Assembly: GCA_029250345.1 (NCBI GenBank)
Contig: JAQXFL010000080.1
Coordinates: forward strand, 1-6,883
Source: Candidatus Poseidoniaceae archaeon
Lineage (GTDB): Archaea > Thermoplasmatota > Poseidoniia > Poseidoniales > Poseidoniaceae
Direction of reading: 5' to 3'
DNA: 6,883 bases
Shown here: positions 5,890 through 6,883 of the stretch, one piece after another
Layout of the letters: every line of letters begins with the position of its first letter
How positions within the stretch are numbered: the first letter of the stretch is position 1
Notes under the pieces: model-generated
What the model saw: the letters and a program-made list of their open reading frames with translations, nothing else
Database searches by the model: none
Told to the model about the DNA's origin: nothing
Made by a program: the position numbers and the translations under genes

Positions 5890-6883
5890 GCGACGAATGC
5901 CAAATCACGGGATTTGACAACGCTCAGCAACATCGCTGGCCACTTGTGCATCAGTATCTCTGTGACAAACTCGAGTTGCCAAACGGTGAAAGTTTGGAAG
6001 CATCCGCTATGGACCAACTGTCCAAGGACATCGAAAAGACACTTCTTGAACAACGACCCTCAGCATCGATGCTGAAAAAGCGAAAAGGGTTGTATGAACA
6101 CTTGAAGAGGACCGTCGAACGGAGATTCAAGGGCAGTTCGTTGAGACAATTCGGTTCATCTGCTTCTGGACTCTCTCTTTCAAGTGGCGACATGGATCTC
6201 TGCCTCTTGTTCAACGACCAAAAACCAAAGAAAATTCTTCGTTCCATATCAAACACTCTCAAAAACCAGGACATGGAAGACATTCAGGTGATTGCTTCAG
6301 CGAAAGTACCAATCATCAAATTCACCGATGAACGAACGAAAATTCCGGTGGACATCTCGATTAACAACACGTTGGCCTTGCACAACACAACACTGCTCAA
6401 GCGCTATGGAGAGATGGATGAGCGCATTCAAAACAGCATTTTGGCCGTCAAGTATTGGGCATCGCAACGCGATGTTGGTGACGCTGCCCAAGGAACATTC
6501 TCATCCTATGCTTGGAGCCTCATTATGCTGCAAGCACTTCAAACGACTTCTCCTCCGGTCGCTCCAAACATTCAATCTGGCAAAGAGCGCACACATCTCA
6601 AAGTTGATGGAATCGAATACGACCTGACAATGTCGGACAACCCTGAACAGTTGCTCAAAGAAAGGAACACACAATCGATTGGGGAAATCTTTGCCCATTT
6701 CATCAAGCAGTTGGTTCTTGAACGACCGTGGGAAGAGCACGTACTATCGATTAGGAGTGGACACCCGATCAGTCGGGAAGAAAAGAAATGGAAGTACGGC
6801 AAACCTCATGCTTCAACCGCCGTAGTAACCGGCGGAAAGACACGGCTTGGCTTGCACTCGTTCCCGGTTGAAGACCCGTTTAA
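5886..6883 (+). CDS. Cid1/GLD-2/Trf4-type terminal nucleotidyltransferase (3' end outside window)
   Basis: The frame from ATG 5886 stays open for 332 codons to the right edge, so the gene is partial at its end. It encodes a non-canonical poly(A) polymerase or terminal uridylyltransferase, which adds nucleotides to RNA 3' ends. The catalytic domain shows FGSSASGLSLSSGDMDL (89-105), giving the GS motif at 90-91 and metal-binding Asp102 and Asp104. KVPIIKF (140-146) leads to the third Asp in VDIS (Asp156). The central domain has NTTLLKRY (167-174), VKYWASQRDVGDAAQGTFSS (188-207) with Tyr208 for base stacking, and the PAP-associated stretch IGEIFAHFIKQLV through LSIRSGHPIS. The last residues, VEDPF, are the conserved lead-in to the base-recognition loop. 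Spacing matches S. pombe Cid1 (Asp101, 103, 160; about 405 residues). The +4 Lys of Cid1 after the VK is Ser193 here, as in GLD-2 types. Class I archaeal CCA-adding enzymes lack this C-terminal pattern. The family is well supported; nucleotide and substrate are unknown. Confidence 0.92.
   Translation, partial: MSDECQITGFDNAQQHRWPLVHQYLCDKLELPNGESLEASAMDQLSKDIEKTLLEQRPSASMLKKRKGLYEHLKRTVERRFKGSSLRQFGSSASGLSLSSGDMDLCLLFNDQKPKKILRSISNTLKNQDMEDIQVIASAKVPIIKFTDERTKIPVDISINNTLALHNTTLLKRYGEMDERIQNSILAVKYWASQRDVGDAAQGTFSSYAWSLIMLQALQTTSPPVAPNIQSGKERTHLKVDGIEYDLTMSDNPEQLLKERNTQSIGEIFAHFIKQLVLERPWEEHVLSIRSGHPISREEKKWKYGKPHASTAVVTGGKTRLGLHSFPVEDPF

Noticed and set aside
5951..6283. Minus-strand frame of 110 codons opposite the nucleotidyltransferase
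   Set aside because: The plus-strand frame there carries the complete catalytic motif set, so the antisense frame is a shadow.
6881..6883. The window ends in taa, which looks like a stop of the nucleotidyltransferase gene
   Set aside because: The gene's frame reads CCG TTT AA at the end, so this taa is out of frame. The gene continues past the window, as expected from the missing base-recognition loop.

Overview
The window looks like a piece of an archaeal chromosome, most probably a marine planktonic euryarchaeon of the Marine Group II (Poseidoniales) kind. The reasons are: tightly packed, intron-free genes; archaeal-style starts (an AT-rich box about 27-30 bases before ATGs that have no ribosome site, and GGTGA-type ribosome sites before internal genes); a DtxR-type metal regulator; long beta-sandwich envelope proteins with a zinc-ribbon tail; and coiled-coil proteins resembling the archaeal COG1340 group. 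The lineage is an inference, because no rRNA or marker gene is present.

Left and middle, minus strand (4949 down to 211): a three-gene set read right to left. First is an 830-residue secreted or membrane-anchored protein with many beta-sandwich segments, one membrane helix and two tandem zinc ribbons in the cytoplasmic tail. Next, 14 bases later, is a DtxR/IdeR-like iron-dependent repressor with all the expected metal ligands. Then, 36 bases later, comes a five-helix membrane protein of unknown function with a large soluble domain. Each has its own GGTG-type ribosome site. Beyond a short gap with a weak T-run, a further minus-strand gene starts at 158 and leaves the window. It encodes a charged helical protein that resembles the coiled-coil protein on the right.

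Right, plus strand (5041 to the end): a divergent two-gene set. A 282-residue coiled-coil protein with a very basic tail overlaps by ATGA with a gene that runs off the right edge. This second gene encodes a nucleotidyltransferase of the Cid1/GLD-2/Trf4 type, the non-canonical poly(A) polymerase or terminal uridylyltransferase family best known from eukaryotes. The catalytic Asp triad and the PAP-associated region are visible. The window ends at the conserved DPF that precedes the base-recognition loop, so the nucleotide added cannot be read here.

The two sets diverge from a 91-base gap with one clear AT-rich box that could serve both directions. The most noteworthy content is the eukaryote-like RNA 3'-end nucleotidyltransferase coupled to a basic coiled-coil protein. 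The second point of interest is an iron regulator placed between two uncharacterised envelope genes, one of which has a metal-binding tail. No tRNA, rRNA, mobile element, CRISPR array or long repeat was seen, and no gap between genes exceeds about 100 bases.
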